From the NCBI GenBank assembly GCA_008933615.1, contig WBUR01000021.1, forward strand, positions 1 through 64,000: 64,000 bases of DNA. Reading direction: 5' to 3'. Below the pieces are notes generated by a model that was not told the DNA's origin, did not search any database, and saw only the letters and a program-made list of their open reading frames with translations. This stretch comes from a bacterium (GTDB taxonomy: Bacteria > CLD3 > SB21). The translations under genes and the position numbers were made by a program. Shown in pieces: positions 25,701-35,900 of this stretch (its first letter is position 1; each line of letters opens with the position of its first letter).

Positions 25701-27089
25701 ATGTTCCTCGAAGATACTATAGCGGCAATTTCGACACCTTTGGGCATAGGCGCCGTATGTATGGTACGTATTTCCGGAAAAGACTCTATCTCTATTGCTG
25801 ATAAGATTTTTAATGGAAGAGTAAAACCTTCCGTTGCTGAATCTCATTCTATCCATTTTGGTTACCTTATCGATCCGGAAAATACAGAAAAAATTGATTC
25901 GGTTTTACTTAGCGTCATGCGCTCTCCAAAATCTTATACAGGTTTTGACTCGGTTGAGATTAGCTGCCATGGAGGAATTGTAAACACAAAAAAGGTTCTT
26001 GATCTCGTCTTGTCACAAGGTGCACGGCTGGCAGAGCCGGGGGAATTTACAAAGCTCGCTTATTTAAACGGTAAAATTGACCTTTCTCAAGTTGAAGCTA
26101 TCGCCGACCTTATTCATGCTAAAACTGAAGGCGCCCGTAAAGCCTCAATGTCTCAATTCACAGGCAACTTAAGAAATGAAGTTTCCAATCTACGGAATCA
26201 ACTCATTCAACTTTGTTCACTTTTAGAAATTGACCTGGATTTCGCCGAAGAAAATCTGTTAATAATAGATACAATGAAAATAAAAGATCAATTGTACGCT
26301 GTAGAAAATCAGATCAAAAAGCTTCTGTCAACGTACAATACCGGACATATCATTCGGGAAGGTGCCAGGGTTTCTATTCTTGGCAAACCCAACGTTGGGA
26401 AATCGAGCCTTATGAACGCCATGCTACAGAAGGACAGGGCAATCGTGAGCCATCTGCCCGGCACGACGCGTGATTATATCGAAGAAACCATAGATATTAA
26501 CGGTATTCCATTTACATTCGTTGACACTGCCGGAATAAGAGATACAAAAGATGATATAGAGATTCACGGGATTCATTTCTCAAAAGAAATTATCCATTCA
26601 AGTGACCTTATTATTGCTATGTTCGACATATCATCTCCATTAGACGCTGATGATGATAGAGTCAAAAATATTATTCACGACGCCGTGTTGCAAAATGAGA
26701 CGGTTAAAACCATATATGTAGGAAACAAGACGGATCTTGGAGAATTCGACAGAAGTAAATTCGTTTCTGATATTGGATCAGATTTCATAAAAATATCCGC
26801 AAAATCACAATCAGGCATTGATAAACTAAAAACAAAGATCGGTGTTTTATTTAATTCCAATGTTTCGTTTAGTTCGCCAATGATATCAAGATTGAGGCAC
26901 AAAATCGCGTTAGAAAAGAGTTTATCTAGCCTGGAGATTGCAAAAAAATCCTTGGCTGATAATTTGTCTTTTGAGTTCGTTGCGTTGGACATACATAACG
27001 CTATTCAAGCCTTGGCGGAAATTGTTGGCGACGTTTCATCTGACGATGTGTTGAAAAATATTTTCTCTAATTTTTGCATTGGTAAATGA
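25701..27089 (+). CDS. mnmE: tRNA modification GTPase MnmE
   Basis: 462 aa. With MnmG it installs the 5-carboxymethylaminomethyl group on wobble uridine of tRNAs, using a tetrahydrofolate one-carbon unit. The N-terminal folate-binding domain starts DTIAAISTPLGIGAV. The G domain has GKPNVGKSSLMNAM (G1), a PGTTRDYIEE switch, DTAGIRDT (G3) and NKTD (G4). The C-terminal FCIGK carries the catalytic Cys. All motifs are intact. mnmG follows after a 144-bp gap that holds two parS sites. Confidence 0.96.
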   Translation: MFLEDTIAAISTPLGIGAVCMVRISGKDSISIADKIFNGRVKPSVAESHSIHFGYLIDPENTEKIDSVLLSVMRSPKSYTGFDSVEISCHGGIVNTKKVLDLVLSQGARLAEPGEFTKLAYLNGKIDLSQVEAIADLIHAKTEGARKASMSQFTGNLRNEVSNLRNQLIQLCSLLEIDLDFAEENLLIIDTMKIKDQLYAVENQIKKLLSTYNTGHIIREGARVSILGKPNVGKSSLMNAMLQKDRAIVSHLPGTTRDYIEETIDINGIPFTFVDTAGIRDTKDDIEIHGIHFSKEIIHSSDLIIAMFDISSPLDADDDRVKNIIHDAVLQNETVKTIYVGNKTDLGEFDRSKFVSDIGSDFIKISAKSQSGIDKLKTKIGVLFNSNVSFSSPMISRLRHKIALEKSLSSLEIAKKSLADNLSFEFVALDIHNAIQALAEIVGDVSSDDVLKNIFSNFCIGK

Positions 27090-27140
27090 GTTTGTTTGAG
27101 GTAGATCTTCATCATAACATGTATAGATAGATTATCTAAA

Positions 27141-27156
27141 AGTTTCACGTGAAACA
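27141..27156. promoter_or_regulatory. parS: parS site 1 (ParB binding)
   Basis: AGTTTCACGTGAAACA matches the 16-bp parS consensus TGTTTCACGTGAAACA except for the first base. It lies between mnmE and mnmG. Confidence 0.88.
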
Positions 27157-27189
27157 TCTGTAAAATGGATGCTCCTTGAGTTGCCTTCG

Positions 27190-27205
27190 TGTTTCACGTG
27201 AAACA
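27190..27205. promoter_or_regulatory. parS: parS site 2 (perfect consensus)
   Basis: TGTTTCACGTGAAACA, an exact match to the bacterial parS palindrome, 49 bp from site 1. ParB loads here and spreads to segregate the origin. parA and parB are not in this window. Confidence 0.95.
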
Positions 27206-27233
27206 AATGTAAATTATTTAAAAACAGAGTAAT

Positions 27234-29141
27234 ATGTATGATGTTGTTATAGTTGGAGGCGGTCATGCGGGCTACGAGGCCGCGTTTGCTTCATCAAGAA
27301 TGGGCTGCAAGACGCTGCTTGTTTCCATGGAGATTTCAAAGATTGGAACTCTTTCGTGTAATCCCGCGATCGGAGGAACAGCTAAAGGCCATCTTGTCAA
27401 AGAAATTGATGCTCTTGGGGGTGAGATGGGATTCATAACCGATCAGGTTGGAATTCAATTTCGTATTTTGAATCAATCAAGAGGGCCGGCTGTCTGGTCT
27501 CCGCGTGCACAAGTAGATCGCGCAGAATATCCACGTACAACTCAGATGCTCCTGAAAAAAGAAAAAAATCTGGAGCTCTTGAGTGCTAATATAGTTGATC
27601 TTAAAATTGAGCACAACAAAATATGCGCAATCATTACTTCTGATGGCCATGTAATATCTTGTAAAACTGCAATTCTAACTTGCGGAACATTTTTGAACGG
27701 AATCATTCACATCGGCCTAACGAACCAAAGCGCCGGCAGATACGGAGAAGCTCCAGCAAAAGGGATCACTGAAGCGCTTGTAAGTTTGGGCCTCGAAAGC
27801 GGCAGACTGAAAACCGGCACGCCTCCTCGTGTTCATAAAGAAACTATTAATTTTTCTGTATGCGAAGCGCAATTCGGAGATGAGTCACCGGAACCTTTTT
27901 CATATAGAACAGAAAAAATAACGAATGAACAGATTCCTTGCCACTTAACTTATACTAACGAAACGACGCATGATTTATTGAGAGCGGGTTTCGATCAATC
28001 GCCCATGTTTACGGGAAGAATAAAAGGAGTCGGGCCTCGATATTGCCCTTCGATCGAAGATAAAATCAATCGTTTTTCAGACAAAGATCGGCATCAGATA
28101 TTCCTGGAGCCTGAGGGATACGATTCAATCGAATATTATGTAAATGGGTTTTCTACAAGCTTGCCTCAGGAAATTCAAGAGGCAGCTATTCGAACAATTC
28201 CCGGGTTGGAAAATGTCAAAATGCTTCGACCCGGGTATGCCGTCGAATATGATTTTTTCCCACCATATCAGATTAACTTGAATATGGAATCGAAATTTGT
28301 AGAAGGGCTTTTCTTTGCGGGGCAAATCAATGGGACATCCGGGTATGAAGAAGCTGCGGCACAAGGTCTTATGGCAGGAATTAACGCTTCACTGAAGGTA
28401 CAGAATAGAGAACCGTTCATACTAAAACGGAACGAGGCTTATATCGGAGTTCTGATCGATGATCTCGTCAATAAGAGTACTCTTGAACCGTACCGAATTT
28501 TTACATCGTTGGCGGAATATCGTCTCATACTTAGGTACGACAACGCTGATCTTCGTTTGACCGATTTTGGTAAGAATTTAGGCCTATTGTGTGATGAACA
28601 ATATGACAAATATACGCGTAAAAAACAGGCGCTAAAAAATATAGGTGACTGGATGCAGACAACTAATGTTCATCCAAGCTCGATAAATCCTGTTTTACAA
28701 GCGATCAAGTCTAGTCCAATTACCGAGCCCGTTTCTATATTGCAAATATTGAAAAGACCGGAAGTTTCATTATCCGGATTTATCAAGAACGGGGATCTTA
28801 TACCTCAAGAAATTATAGAATCTCTCAATTACAGAGATACGATGAGGGAAATTGATACGTCGATAAAATATGATGGATATCTAAAACGGCAAAACGAACA
28901 GATCGAAAAATTTACTCGAATGGAGTTGAAAAAAATCCCGAAGCAATTCGATTACAATATGATCTCTTCTTTATCAAATGAAGCGAAGGAAAAACTCAAC
29001 AAGATAAGGCCTGAAAATCTAGGACAAGCTAGCCGGATTTCCGGAATTACACCCGCAGATATTTCTCTTTTGCTAGTTTATATTGAAAAAGGATTTAGAG
29101 GTTTAACAAAAGAAATTTCTTATGTCACAAATATAATATGA
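27234..29141 (+). CDS. mnmG: tRNA uridine-5-carboxymethylaminomethyl modification enzyme MnmG
   Basis: 635 aa FAD enzyme, partner of MnmE in wobble-uridine modification. The FAD loop VVIVGGGHAGYEAA is at the N-terminus. SLSCNPAIGGTAKGHLVKEIDALGGEMG-type segments follow, and later come GTPPR and the FFAGQINGTSGYEEAAAQGLMAGINA signature. The C-terminal helical domain that binds MnmE ends with ISGITPADISLLLVY. Length is normal. The stop overlaps the rsmG start by 4 nt. Confidence 0.97.
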   Translation: MYDVVIVGGGHAGYEAAFASSRMGCKTLLVSMEISKIGTLSCNPAIGGTAKGHLVKEIDALGGEMGFITDQVGIQFRILNQSRGPAVWSPRAQVDRAEYPRTTQMLLKKEKNLELLSANIVDLKIEHNKICAIITSDGHVISCKTAILTCGTFLNGIIHIGLTNQSAGRYGEAPAKGITEALVSLGLESGRLKTGTPPRVHKETINFSVCEAQFGDESPEPFSYRTEKITNEQIPCHLTYTNETTHDLLRAGFDQSPMFTGRIKGVGPRYCPSIEDKINRFSDKDRHQIFLEPEGYDSIEYYVNGFSTSLPQEIQEAAIRTIPGLENVKMLRPGYAVEYDFFPPYQINLNMESKFVEGLFFAGQINGTSGYEEAAAQGLMAGINASLKVQNREPFILKRNEAYIGVLIDDLVNKSTLEPYRIFTSLAEYRLILRYDNADLRLTDFGKNLGLLCDEQYDKYTRKKQALKNIGDWMQTTNVHPSSINPVLQAIKSSPITEPVSILQILKRPEVSLSGFIKNGDLIPQEIIESLNYRDTMREIDTSIKYDGYLKRQNEQIEKFTRMELKKIPKQFDYNMISSLSNEAKEKLNKIRPENLGQASRISGITPADISLLLVYIEKGFRGLTKEISYVTNII

Positions 29142-29782
29142 ACAACACTTTAGATGGGTTTTTTCAACATATTGATAAACATATGTTTGAAACTACTGAT
29201 GTTCAAAAAAACCAGTTTAACGCGTTTTATAATATATTGGTAGAATGGAACTCAAAAATAAATTTGATTTCTCGGAATGAAAAAAACATAGTTGATCGAC
29301 ATTTTTTGAATAGCTCTTGTATCGCCCACTTTATAAAATTCAATCCTGATGATAAAATCATTGATCTTGGATCGGGCGGAGGGTTTCCTGGAATTATTTT
29401 AAAAATATTATTTCCTCAATCTTATTTTACCTTAGTTGACTCTGTGAGAAAAAAAACTGATTTTCTACGTCTTGTTGTTAGGGATTTGGGGTTGACTAAA
29501 ATAGACATAATAAATGATAGAGCTGAAGAAATATCTTCTATGAAAAAATTTTATAACTCTTTTGACTACGTTACTGCACGTGCAGTTTCTTCATTAAAAG
29601 ATCTTGTCGGTCTGTCAAAACCGTTTCTTAAAGAAAATGGAAATATGGTGTTCTTGAAAGGGAGAAGTTATGCTGATGAAATAACCGCCGCTTCAGTTGA
29701 GCCGCGACAACTTAAAATACACAAACTGTTTTCCATCGCAGAAAGTCAAGACGGTGTGCTTTTGGTCATTTCTGCCTATTAA
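29138..29782 (+). CDS. rsmG: 16S rRNA (guanine-N7) methyltransferase RsmG
   Basis: 214 aa. It methylates G527 of 16S rRNA with S-adenosylmethionine. The SAM-binding motif IDLGSGGGFPGI is at about residues 69-80, after the family helix FNAFYNILVEWNSKINLISR. TARAVSSLKDLVGLSKPFL is the conserved catalytic region. ATGA overlap with mnmG indicates coupling. parA/parB, which often follow rsmG, are replaced here by sprA. Confidence 0.95.
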   Translation: MNNTLDGFFQHIDKHMFETTDVQKNQFNAFYNILVEWNSKINLISRNEKNIVDRHFLNSSCIAHFIKFNPDDKIIDLGSGGGFPGIILKILFPQSYFTLVDSVRKKTDFLRLVVRDLGLTKIDIINDRAEEISSMKKFYNSFDYVTARAVSSLKDLVGLSKPFLKENGNMVFLKGRSYADEITAASVEPRQLKIHKLFSIAESQDGVLLVISAY

Positions 29783-29914
29783 GTAATATTCTCTTGAAAT
29801 CATCATTTAAGTTACTTACTTTTTTCTATCACCTATGATCAATCGTGGAGAATCCTCTAAAGACCCTTTTTACTGTTAACCTTCCCAGAAAAAAACATAT
29901 TGAGTTGGTTAATT

Positions 29915-29930
29915 CCAAAATGTATTTTGG
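29915..29930 (+). promoter_or_regulatory. Palindrome overlapping a possible sprA promoter
   Basis: CCAAAAT/ATTTTGG arms (29915-29921, 29924-29930) around a 2-nt centre. TTGGAC (29927-29932) at its edge with TTACAT 18 nt later could be the promoter of sprA, which starts at 29976. This would make the palindrome an operator candidate; unproven. Confidence 0.35.
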
Positions 29931-29975
29931 ACAATCGCGATTCTTACCGCTTACATATTACAGTAAGGTGATGGT

Positions 29976-32900
29976 GTGGGATTTATTTCTGAGATCGTTT
30001 TCTTTATAAAGAATAACTTACCAAAGAAATTAACATTAACTCTTGTAGTTTTATTCTGCCTCGTCGCGCCCGCTGTTCTGCGCGGCCAGACCGACAACCA
30101 AGATTCAAAAGCTAAATCCAGTCTCGACTCTTCCCGGCTCCCATCTCACTCTATTTCCGATTCTCTGGAAAAAATTAGATATATTGATGACCTCTTTCAG
30201 AAGATCGCAATGAACTTCTCCGGATCTTTTGGAATCAACGGCGCTATTCAAAATGTGGCAAATGAAGCAGTAAAGGCCGCCACTCAGTATATGCCTCCTG
30301 ACACCGTCATCCAAAGTGATTTCATGTTATATCCGTTTAAATATTTGCCATCGATTTCAACCAACCCAAATGAAAATTTTTTACTGCTTAAAGGCCCGCT
30401 CATCGATTATTCACAAACCCATACGCTGTTGCCAAACTATATTGTTAAAGTGAAATTGGATTCAACGGGGCGATTTTACGTCTTTTCAGATAGCTACGGC
30501 ACTTCGAAACAAGCGTTAAGAAAACCAACTATCATTGGTAAACAGACTTACATTGAATCAAACTTTAACAATCAGATTCGAAACACTTTCTCCAAGTCTG
30601 TATTAGCAAATTTGTCGGGAAAGGACGAGAGAACCTCAGGTGCGGTTCGTTTATTTACCGCTTCAGTTACAACAAACGAAACTTTTACTAAAATATTTGG
30701 AGGCGACGAAGTTGCTGTTGACGCTACCGGAAATATCAACTTGAGCGTGTCCGGTGCCTCTGAAAAATCATCAAATCAAAATTCAAACACAGGTAAAAAC
30801 TCCACTTTTACCCCAAAATTCGAACAACGCCAACGATTTAATTTACGCGGAACCATCGGTAAAAAGGTCGAAATCTTGTTTGACCAGGACAGCGAGCGTG
30901 AATTTGATTTTGAAAACAACATCAAAATAACTTATACCGGTTTTGACGATGAAGTTCTCCAAAAATTAGAAGCGGGTAATATTGATTTGTCCCTTCCAGG
31001 AACAGAGTTTGTTACAACCGGCGGACAAAATAAAGGCCTCTTTGGCATCAAAGCGTTGTTCAAACTTGCCAATCTGAACATAACTACTATCGCAAGTATT
31101 CAAAATGGTGAAAAAACGAAATTGTCATTATCGGGCGGCGCATTGAAATCGGAAATTAACAAAAAAGTGTATGATTACGCCAAAGCTAAATTTTTCTTCC
31201 TTGAATCCTATTACAGAGACAATTATGAAAATTACAGCGGCAGAATTCATGTTGCTAATCCCGAAAATGATATTTCGAATATCCGTGTTTTTCGTTACTC
31301 TCCCAACAATCAGTCAATTCCGGGTAACATACCGGGAATTGCAATTAATAGGATGTCAATCCTTACTGATCCTAATTTGGCAAATCTAACCAATGATGAA
31401 ATCGACACGCTCGATAATGGCCAAACGATAGACGGCAACTTTCTTGAAATTGGTGAGGAGCAGTACGACTTAGATACTAGGCTTGGGATTCTTAAATTAC
31501 ACTCTCCCATTGCGGACGGCGATCTTCTTGCGGTAACGTACCAAACGGCCACAAAAACCGTAGGTCTCTTTACGCCGAGTTATCTTAAGTTAAAAATGTT
31601 ATGGAGCAACAAGCCTAAACCGGCAGATTCATCATGGACTCTTGAATTAAAAAATATTTACGACTTTGGGATAACCGGACTGAGCGCAGAAGATGCAAAA
31701 ACACTAAAAATAAGCTATAGGGCTAATGGAACCGGAACGGATCAAACGATTGTAAAAGATAAAAACGGCAACGATGTAGGCCTGCTCAAAATGCTGCACG
31801 TGGATGAGCAGGGTCAAAACTCAGAGCCTGACGATATCGTGGATGAAGCGCTGTACGGATACGGCCTTGATTTCTCAAACGGGTATTTGATTTTTCCTAA
31901 ATTAAGGCCATTTGACCCCAGCACTCAACAGCTGGATGGCTTTTCCGAAGAGGTTTATCCGGATACTTTGAGAATATGGAAAACAAATTCCATTTACGAC
32001 CTTGATCGCACGCCAACTAATATTACTCAGCTGCAGAATATAAATACCTTTAATATATATCTGTCCTCAAGTAAAAAAAGTTCAACCATATCATTAGGAA
32101 TAAATATTCTTGAAGGCAGTGAAGAGGTTCTATTAAGCGGTGAAAAACTGGAAAAAGATATAGGATATGCGATTGACTATTTTTCAGGAAATATTGAATT
32201 GCTTGACCCTCGCGCTTTACTCCCGTCCGCAGATATTGAAATAAAATACGAACAAGCCCAGCTATTCCAGATTAACAAAAGGACTATTTTCGGCGCTCGT
32301 GCAGAGTATAGCTTAGCCGATTATGGAATGGGGGCGAATTCGTTCATTGGAACTACGGCGCTTTTTCAAAGCCAATCCACTATCAACAAGCGAGTTCAAC
32401 TGGGCGAAGAACCATTTAGCAATTTTGTATGGGATGTTAACACGAACCTTGAATTTAACGCTAAATTTCTGACTAAGCTGGTCAACTACATTCCCCTTGT
32501 TTCAAGCAACCAGCCTTCAAAAATAAATATTCGCGGTGAATACGCCAAAATATTTCCCACTCCGAACACAAGTAACGGATTAATGAAAAACGATGAAAAC
32601 GGCGTAGCCTATCTTGATGACTTTGAGGCTGTTAAAAGAACATTTCCTCTCGGCACCACCAGAAAAGCCTGGTCATTAGCAAGCACGCCGCTTGAGAGAC
32701 GGGCGTCTGATCGTGGGCAAATTGTCTGGTTTATAAAACAAGAGGCGCGCGAAAAAATTTCGCTTATTAGGACCAACCCAACCGATAACGTGCTAACTCT
32801 CGGATTAGCTTTGAAACCTAAATCCGATGATCCCATTAATTCATGGGGTGGAATTATAAGGGGATTTTCTTCATCGGCCGCAAAAGAACTATCTGAATCA

Positions 32901-35900
32901 CGATTTATAGAACTATGGGTGAAAAACATTAAAGGAACATCTCTCATCAATATTGATCTGGGAGCGATTTCTGAAGATCAAAACGGCAATCGCGGGGAAC
33001 CGGATCGCGAAGTGAAATCAGCTCTGCAGGTAGGTGTAACTGAAGAGCAGGATGTGGGATTGGACGGCCTTAACGATCAACAGGAAGCCGATACATTGCT
33101 ATCGCTGGGAATTACGCCGGGATCCACGAACTTAACACCAACTCAACAGTCGACCATTGACTCACTTCAAATTAGATATCCTTGGGGCATAATAAACAAA
33201 AGCGCGGACGACCCTTTCGGTGATAACTGGAATAGGGAACAAGCACAACCTCAAAACATAGAAGAAATAGAAAATGCCATTACTAATAACGATATCTCCG
33301 GAATAAAAGTTAACGGCCTTGAAAAAAACATCGAGGATGGAACAACACGAATAGGTGATACCGAAGACCTCAACGGCAATGGCGTTATAGACCAACAGAC
33401 CAATTCCTATTTTCGATATTCATTTTCAACGAATAGAAATAGCAAAGATACGTCTTTTGTTATCGGAAGAGGAAAGGATGATTGGCTCTTGTATAGGATA
33501 CCGATATTAAGTCCGGATAGTGCCATTAACGCCGTTGTTCTGCCTGATATTACCAACGCACGCATATGGATTAATCCAGAAGACAATTCAGACGATGTCA
33601 TCGCCTTACAGATCGCAGAACTTCAATTTGTGACCAGTGAGTGGACATTTACAAAAGAAAACCCCAGCGGGGTCATTGTTGACCCTAACGGGAAACAAAT
33701 TGATAGTAATGATATTAAGAAGATTGTCGAAATTTCCTCCATCAGCACAGAAGAAGGCGGTGAATATCAAAAACCACCCGGTGTTCGACGAGAATATATA
33801 CAAGGATCCAGCGACGGGCGCAAAAGGGAAGTAAAAGAGCAGTCGCTGTCTTTGAAGCTTAACGAGCTTCCCGCGGGATCTACCGCGCTAATTGTAAAAA
33901 ATATTTCATCGTCTGATCTTAGAAATTACGGCAGAATCAAGATGTTCGTTCATGGCGATATCATACCTAAAGGCAATGTGCTTCTTCCGGATGAAAATGA
34001 AAACACAAACAATAGTCCGATCAATTTCTTTTTTAGGTTTGGCAATAATTCAACAAATTATTATGAGATTGAATATCCGCTCTTTGCAGGCTGGGCTGAG
34101 AGAAATTTTGTGGAAATAAGTTTTGATGAAATAACAGCGCTTAAGTTTGATAAAACGAATGTACCCGATGCTTTGACTGACATACGAACATTTATATTAA
34201 CGGACGGTAAAACCCTACGAATTAAAGGAAGCCCGACGATTGCCGGTATTACACAGTTATATTTAGGCGCGATTAATAACGAAACGGTATATACGTACAC
34301 CGGCGATATCTGGTTTGACGAATTACGTCTTACCGATGCAAATGATAAACCCGGTCAGGCAGTTAAAGCTAATTTATCATTTAATCTTGCAGATTTTGCA
34401 TCTTTTAATGGGTTTGTACAATATCAAACGTCCGAATTCAGAACCGTGGACCAGCGGTTTAATGCAAATTCCGGCGACACGCGTAATTGGAATATTAATA
34501 CAAGCGTTGCTCTGCATAAATTTTATTTGGAAAATTGGGGAATTAATTTACCCTTTACCTTCAACATAAGCAATAGCCGGTCCGATCCAAAATACTTGCC
34601 AGGAAATGATATATTAGTTGAATCTGCAAAAGACCAAAACGATAAAGATTTAATCTTACTTCGATTAGAGTCTGATGAAATAAGGAGAAGATCTGATAGT
34701 TTAAGATCTGTTACTTCTGATACGGCACTGATAAATCCGTTTGTCAGAGACAGTGTTCGTCAAAATAATATTTTAACTTTAGCAGAAAATTTTGAATCAA
34801 CGTTGCGAACATCAAGTGTCACTAAAGGATTTAGCTTAAATTTTTCCAAAGCGAAAAATGAGAAAAATTTTTGGCTACTTCGCTACACTATTGACAATAT
34901 TACGTCCAGTTTTAATTACAATACGTCAGAACAGAAAAACCCACAGTTCATTTCAAACAGCAACATATCATGGACCAGTGCAACCTCTTATAATCTTGGC
35001 TTCAAGAGAAAACCTTTTAAACCATTGAGTTGGATACCGTTAAGCAGCATGCCAATGTTGGGCACAGTCTTCAAGAACATTAAGGATACAGAATTCAACT
35101 ACATGCTTTTTACTGGGGCTACTACAGATTTTTCGATTACATCCACGAAAAGCGAAGCCATTGAGCGGGATCAATTGGGCAACCCTATAAACAAACCGAC
35201 TATTGCAACGCTATCCTCCACACGAGGATATGGTTTATCTCTTAGCCCATGGCAGACTCTTAATTCGTCTATCGGAGTGAAATATCAAACCGACTTACGC
35301 GGATTGTCCGCCGGTCAAATTCTAAAAGGCGTTGCAAACGGACTAAATCCCTTCGACGGTTTTAACGATTTTGTTTTTGATCGGTCCATTGATACCATAA
35401 AAGGAGGCAAGACCCTCGACTCTTTAATATACAATCGCGATTTTGCAACTACGAATACGTTCAACGTCAATTATAATCCGTTAACATTTCCCTTTTTGAC
35501 ACACACGCTCAATTATACATTTTCAAACACTGGAAGAAGGCAAAAACCACCCATTTCAATCTACAATGAGTCTTCTTCCATAAGCAGACGAGTTCAAGTT
35601 GACATGGGCTTCAGTATTAGATCTTTTATTTCATCTGTGAAAGAGCCGTTCAGTCAACAAGGTCGTAAAGATCAGGCCAAGCCCGACGACTCCAAAAAAA
35701 GCCGAAGGGATAAATTTAAAAATCTTAACCAAGGTACGGGCGTGCAAACCGGAAGAGACGGGGCCGATACAACCAAAGACAACAGCAAAACCTCAATTCT
35801 AGATGTGTCTAGAAAAGTTGGGTCTGCTACCGAAAGAGCCTTGAAGATGATTAATGACGTTCGATTTACAATTGGTTTTGATAATAATTTTCAAATAAAC

